Below, one piece after another: positions 6,811-9,336 of a stretch of 9,336 nt of DNA (position 1 is the first letter of the stretch; each line of letters starts with the position of its first letter). Location of the stretch: positions 1 to 9,336 of the forward strand of contig CAITYI010000263.1 in the NCBI GenBank assembly GCA_903896585.1. The letters run 5' to 3'. The notes beneath the pieces were generated by a model. The model was given only the letters and a program-made list of their open reading frames with translations, was not told where the DNA came from and did not search any database. Position numbers and translations under genes: made by a program. The stretch comes from an uncultured bacterium. GTDB lineage: Bacteria; Actinomycetota; Actinomycetes; S36-B12.

Positions 6811-8170
6811 GGTCGGTCTCCTGTTCTGCAGACTCATTCGGGAGGTCACTTTCACGCGCACCCGCACCAATTGCGGTTCCCGCTTGTACGGCGGCACTGG
6901 CTGCCATGACTCGACGGGGGGTGTACTCAAAACGCTGTCCCGGCATGGGTGGCACCGGGTGGCCACCGGCCATGGGGTCAAATGGTTCAGTGGCTCGGAA
7001 TTCGAGCTCTGCATCAATACGTGCTTGCTTCTTATTTGAACGAATTTGCAACAGCCAGGAGCCAACCAGAAGCACCACAATTATTACTGCCCCGATAATC
7101 AGTAACTGTTCATTGGTCACGCTGACGTCGTTGCGGAAGACGCGGGCCGCCCCCACAATGAAAATCCACAGCAGTGAGGCCGGAATGAGAACCTTCCAAC
7201 CGAACTTCATGAATTGGTCATAACGCAGACGCGGCAGGGTGGCCCGCAACCAAATAAACATGAAGATAAAGAGTTGAACTTTGATGATCCACCAGAGAAC
7301 CGGCCACCAACCGGTATTCGCCGACTCCCATAGGGATAGTGGCCATGGCGCTAACCAACCGCCCAGGAACAGGGTGGTCGCAAGGGCGGAGACAGTAACC
7401 ATGTTGATGTATTCGGCGAGGAAGAACATGGCGAACTTAAGTGATGAATACTCAGTGTGGAATCCACCAACGAGTTCACCTTCTGCCTCAGGTAGATCAA
7501 ATGGCGCGCGGTTTGTTTCGCCGACCATGGAGGTGACATAGATAAGAAACGATGGCAGCAAGATTACGGCAAACCAAATGGGTTCCTGTTTGGTGATGAT
7601 TTCCGATGTTGACATGGAACCGGCGAACAGGAAGACCGCGACAAAGGAAAGTCCCATGGCGATTTCATAGGAAATAACCTGAGCGGTTGATCGCAGGCCG
7701 CCGAGGAGCGGATAGGTGGAACCGGATGACCAGCCGGCCAAGACCAGGCCGTACACGCCAATGGAAGCAATGGCGAGAACATAAAGAACTGAAACGGGGA
7801 AATCCGTGAGCTGCAGCGGGGTTTCCACACCAAAAATTGACACGGTAGGACCGAATGGAATTACGGCGAATGCGAGGAATGCAGCGGTCGCTGAAATAAC
7901 CGGCGCAATCCAGTACACCGCAACGTGAGCCGACTTCGGAATGATTTCTTCTTTGAAGGCAAGTTTGAAACCGTCCATAAGAGATTGCAATAAACCTTGT
8001 GGGCCAACTCGGTTTGGACCGATCCGGTTTTGCATCCGTGACACCACGCGACGCTCCCACCAGATGGTGAATAGCGTGATCAATACCAGTAAGCCGAAAA
8101 TGGCAACTGCCTTGAGGATCACCAGCCACCATGGGTCGGTTCCGAAAAGCCCAAATTGGGAACCGCTCAT
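6803..8170 (-). CDS. nuoH: NADH-quinone oxidoreductase subunit H (NuoH) with C-terminal extension
   Basis: NuoH (mitochondrial ND1 homologue) forms the quinone-binding chamber with NuoB/NuoD and the first part of the proton path. The protein has 455 residues. Family blocks visible are WWERRVVSRMQNRIGPNRVG (about 37-56), DGFKLAFKEEIIP, LAGWSSGSTYPLLGGLRSTA (about 144-163), the acidic cytoplasmic loop GETNRAPFDLPEAEGELVGG (217-236; Glu218, Asp225, Glu228, Glu230, Glu232), and LRATLPRLRYDQFMKFGWK. After the helix at about 326-345, where shorter homologues such as E. coli's end, there is another hydrophobic segment (about 356-376). A roughly 80-residue polar tail follows, with DPMAGGHPVPPMPGQ, as in many Actinobacteria. 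The ATG at 8170 has AGGAGGT 5 nt upstream and overlaps the nuoG stop by 4 nt; the open frame upstream to 8293 is rejected. The end overlaps nuoI by 8 nt. Confidence 0.97.
   Translation of the reverse strand: MSGSQFGLFGTDPWWLVILKAVAIFGLLVLITLFTIWWERRVVSRMQNRIGPNRVGPQGLLQSLMDGFKLAFKEEIIPKSAHVAVYWIAPVISATAAFLAFAVIPFGPTVSIFGVETPLQLTDFPVSVLYVLAIASIGVYGLVLAGWSSGSTYPLLGGLRSTAQVISYEIAMGLSFVAVFLFAGSMSTSEIITKQEPIWFAVILLPSFLIYVTSMVGETNRAPFDLPEAEGELVGGFHTEYSSLKFAMFFLAEYINMVTVSALATTLFLGGWLAPWPLSLWESANTGWWPVLWWIIKVQLFIFMFIWLRATLPRLRYDQFMKFGWKVLIPASLLWIFIVGAARVFRNDVSVTNEQLLIIGAVIIVVLLVGSWLLQIRSNKKQARIDAELEFRATEPFDPMAGGHPVPPMPGQRFEYTPRRVMAASAAVQAGTAIGAGARESDLPNESAEQETDHA
6818..6822 (-). promoter_or_regulatory. 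Ribosome binding site of nuoI (decides the start)
   Basis: AGGAG on the minus strand, 7 nt before the ATG at 6810. It lies inside the 3' end of nuoH and fixes the nuoI start there rather than at upstream in-frame codons. Confidence 0.75.
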
Positions 8171-9336
8171 GCCCCACCTCCTGTGGAAATACCGGGTGCG
8201 GAAAGCGCACTTGCTCTCACGCTGACCGCTGCGCCATAGCCACAACCCAATTGCGTATATATATGTGAGTCTGGCGAGTTCATGGGTAGCCACACGGTTC
8301 CGGTCACGATCTGGGCCACCTCGGCGGGCAGGGTGATACTCCCGTGCGGGCCGGTCACGGTCAGGGCACTCGGTGAGCCCAGTGCGCGGTAATCCTGTTC
8401 ACAAATCCGCGCCACGCTGGGTCGAGCGGTTGCCGCCAGGTGCGGTTCACCCTCCTGCATGAGCCCCGAGTCAAGTAGTTGGCGCCAGGTGGCCAAGGTG
8501 AAGCCACCTTCACTGGACGCCAGTGTCGGAGTTTGACCTGTAGTTGGAGCCGGTGAAATCGTGGGTGCACTCGCGCGGGCCCCCGTCCACGTGGCCAAAG
8601 ATGCAAGTTCGGATCGCAATGCCCTGGTGTCACCGGTCCACGTGTGGCCGGCCGCACTTGCCAACATGGCGAGTACCCCTGAATCGGGGAGGGTGAGTGA
8701 ATCGCGGAAAGCTGCGCCAAATGGTTTCGCGCGACCTTCCCAGTCCATGAAGGTACCGGCCTTTTCGGTGACAACGGCCACGGGAAAGACAACGTCGGCA
8801 ATCTCGGTGATTTCAGAGTGGTGCGAATCCAGGGCTACCACGAAGTCGGCGGCCTCCAATGCGGCAAGGAGTTTCGCACCTTCGGGCAGATCGGTTGCTT
8901 GCACTCCCCCGGTGAGCACGGCGGAGATTGTTTTGTTGGCAATCGCCGAAATGAGTTCGGAGCCGGTCACGCCAGCGCGTGGCAAGGATTGTGCCTCCAC
9001 ATTCCACACGGCTGCAACCTCAGCACGTGCTTGGGAATCTTCGATCGGGCGACCCGATGGCAAGAGTCCGGCAAGTGCACCTGCTTCGAGGGCACCCCGT
9101 TCACCCGCACGTCGCGGAATCCACCCGAGCTTTGCACCCGTAGAGCCAACCAGTGCGCTGATAGCGGTCAGGGCCCCAGGGATGGTCGCGGCTCGTTCAC
9201 CAACAAGTACAACGGCACCAGGCTGGCTAAGTGCATTGCGTACTTCAGGATCAAGTGCACCCAGTGCGGTTGCTTCCTCTCCGGGTAAACACTGAATCCA
9301 GTTCGCGTCAAGTTTCGCACTGCCCAGTGAATATGC
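8167..9336 (-). CDS. nuoG: NADH-quinone oxidoreductase subunit G (NuoG), C-terminal part (5' end outside window)
   Basis: The frame is open from the right edge to a TGA at 8167, giving the last 389 residues of NuoG, the large peripheral-arm subunit. NuoG carries iron-sulfur clusters in its N-terminal part, not visible here, and has a molybdopterin-oxidoreductase-like fold that has lost its cofactor role. The visible part begins AYSLGSAKLD and contains VVLVGERAAT and TGAKLGWIPRRAG. It also has ADFVVALDSHHSEITEIADV and TEKAGTFMDWEGRAKPF (about visible residues 190-206), the usual block before the C-terminal domain. A Pro/Thr/Ala-rich linker follows, then a molybdopterin-dinucleotide-binding-like domain (about 320-380) with TVTGPHGSITLP and VWLPMNSPDS. 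The methionine at 9063 is internal, because the family match continues upstream of it. The stop overlaps the nuoH start by 4 nt. Confidence 0.95.
   Translation of the reverse strand, partial: AYSLGSAKLDANWIQCLPGEEATALGALDPEVRNALSQPGAVVLVGERAATIPGALTAISALVGSTGAKLGWIPRRAGERGALEAGALAGLLPSGRPIEDSQARAEVAAVWNVEAQSLPRAGVTGSELISAIANKTISAVLTGGVQATDLPEGAKLLAALEAADFVVALDSHHSEITEIADVVFPVAVVTEKAGTFMDWEGRAKPFGAAFRDSLTLPDSGVLAMLASAAGHTWTGDTRALRSELASLATWTGARASAPTISPAPTTGQTPTLASSEGGFTLATWRQLLDSGLMQEGEPHLAATARPSVARICEQDYRALGSPSALTVTGPHGSITLPAEVAQIVTGTVWLPMNSPDSHIYTQLGCGYGAAVSVRASALSAPGISTGGGA
8176..8182 (-). promoter_or_regulatory. Ribosome binding site of nuoH (strong, decides the start)
   Basis: AGGAGGT on the minus strand, 5 nt before the ATG at 8170. 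It is the strongest Shine-Dalgarno match I noticed in the window. It lies inside the last codons of nuoG and excludes the longer frame that would begin at 8293. Confidence 0.85.

Noticed and set aside
6811..7080. Upstream extension of the nuoI frame (90 extra codons)
   Set aside because: It reads through the nuoH tail in another frame and has no family resemblance. The ATG at 6810 has a good AGGAG and matches NuoI N-termini.
8256..8264. TATATATAT stretch that could look like a -10 box or a microsatellite
   Set aside because: It encodes HIYT within the conserved NuoG C-terminal region and is too short to be a meaningful repeat. I see no matching -35, and nuoH is translationally coupled to nuoG.
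8171..8293. Upstream extension of the nuoH frame (41 extra codons)
   Set aside because: It overlaps the conserved NuoG C-terminus. The ATG at 8170 has an AGGAGGT at ideal spacing and forms the same kind of 4-nt overlap seen elsewhere in the operon.
8167..9063. nuoG as a short gene starting at the methionine at 9063
   Set aside because: The 91 codons upstream to the window edge continue the NuoG family match (VVLVGERAAT, LGWIPRRAG), so this methionine is internal.
8561..9295. 244-codon open frame on the plus strand, opposite nuoG
   Set aside because: It is antisense to well-conserved nuoG codons. The product is Ala/Ser/Pro-rich low-complexity sequence with no recognisable domain, as expected from codon bias on the opposite strand.
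6250..9336. F420H2 dehydrogenase (Fpo-like) or an 11-subunit complex
   Set aside because: NuoG is a subunit of the NADH-oxidising module, so a 14-subunit NADH-type complex is the better reading, although nuoE and nuoF lie outside the window.

Overview
The window carries the distal two thirds of a respiratory complex I (NADH:quinone oxidoreductase, nuo) operon. All genes lie on the minus strand, so transcription runs from high to low coordinates. In transcription order they are nuoG (3' part only, running off the right edge), nuoH, nuoI, nuoJ, nuoK, nuoL, nuoM, nuoN, then the 5' end of a polyprenyl diphosphate synthase gene that runs off the left edge. Coding density is close to 100%. Adjacent genes overlap by 1 to 8 bases, or are separated by 26 nt (nuoK/nuoL) and 12 nt (nuoN/prenyl synthase). 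No stretch over 300 bases lacks a gene, and I see no internal promoter, terminator, RNA gene, mobile element or CRISPR array.

The organism is most likely an actinobacterium (Actinomycetota). Four things point there: the G-H-I-J-K-L-M-N order followed directly by a trans-polyprenyl synthase gene; the long hydrophilic C-terminal tails on NuoH and NuoJ; the extra charged loop in NuoN; and the actinobacterial style of the NuoG C-terminus. Base composition looks near 50% GC by eye. That is low for classical high-GC Actinobacteria and would fit an environmental, for example aquatic, lineage; I cannot name the genus.

The products work together as follows. NuoG (peripheral arm) and NuoI (connecting arm, two 4Fe-4S clusters) carry electrons from NADH toward the quinone. 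NuoH forms the quinone chamber and the entry to the proton path. NuoJ and NuoK carry the conformational/proton signal. NuoL, NuoM and NuoN are the three antiporter-like proton-pumping subunits. The prenyl synthase probably makes the side chain of menaquinone, the likely electron acceptor, so enzyme and substrate tail may be co-expressed. All complete genes are free of visible frameshifts and keep the key charged or cysteine residues of their families, so the complex should be functional.

I found no convincing new system here. The findings are modest: lineage-specific tails and loop of unknown role, a run of four consecutive GTG-started, tightly coupled genes, an A8 slippery run in nuoI, and the link to prenyl synthesis.
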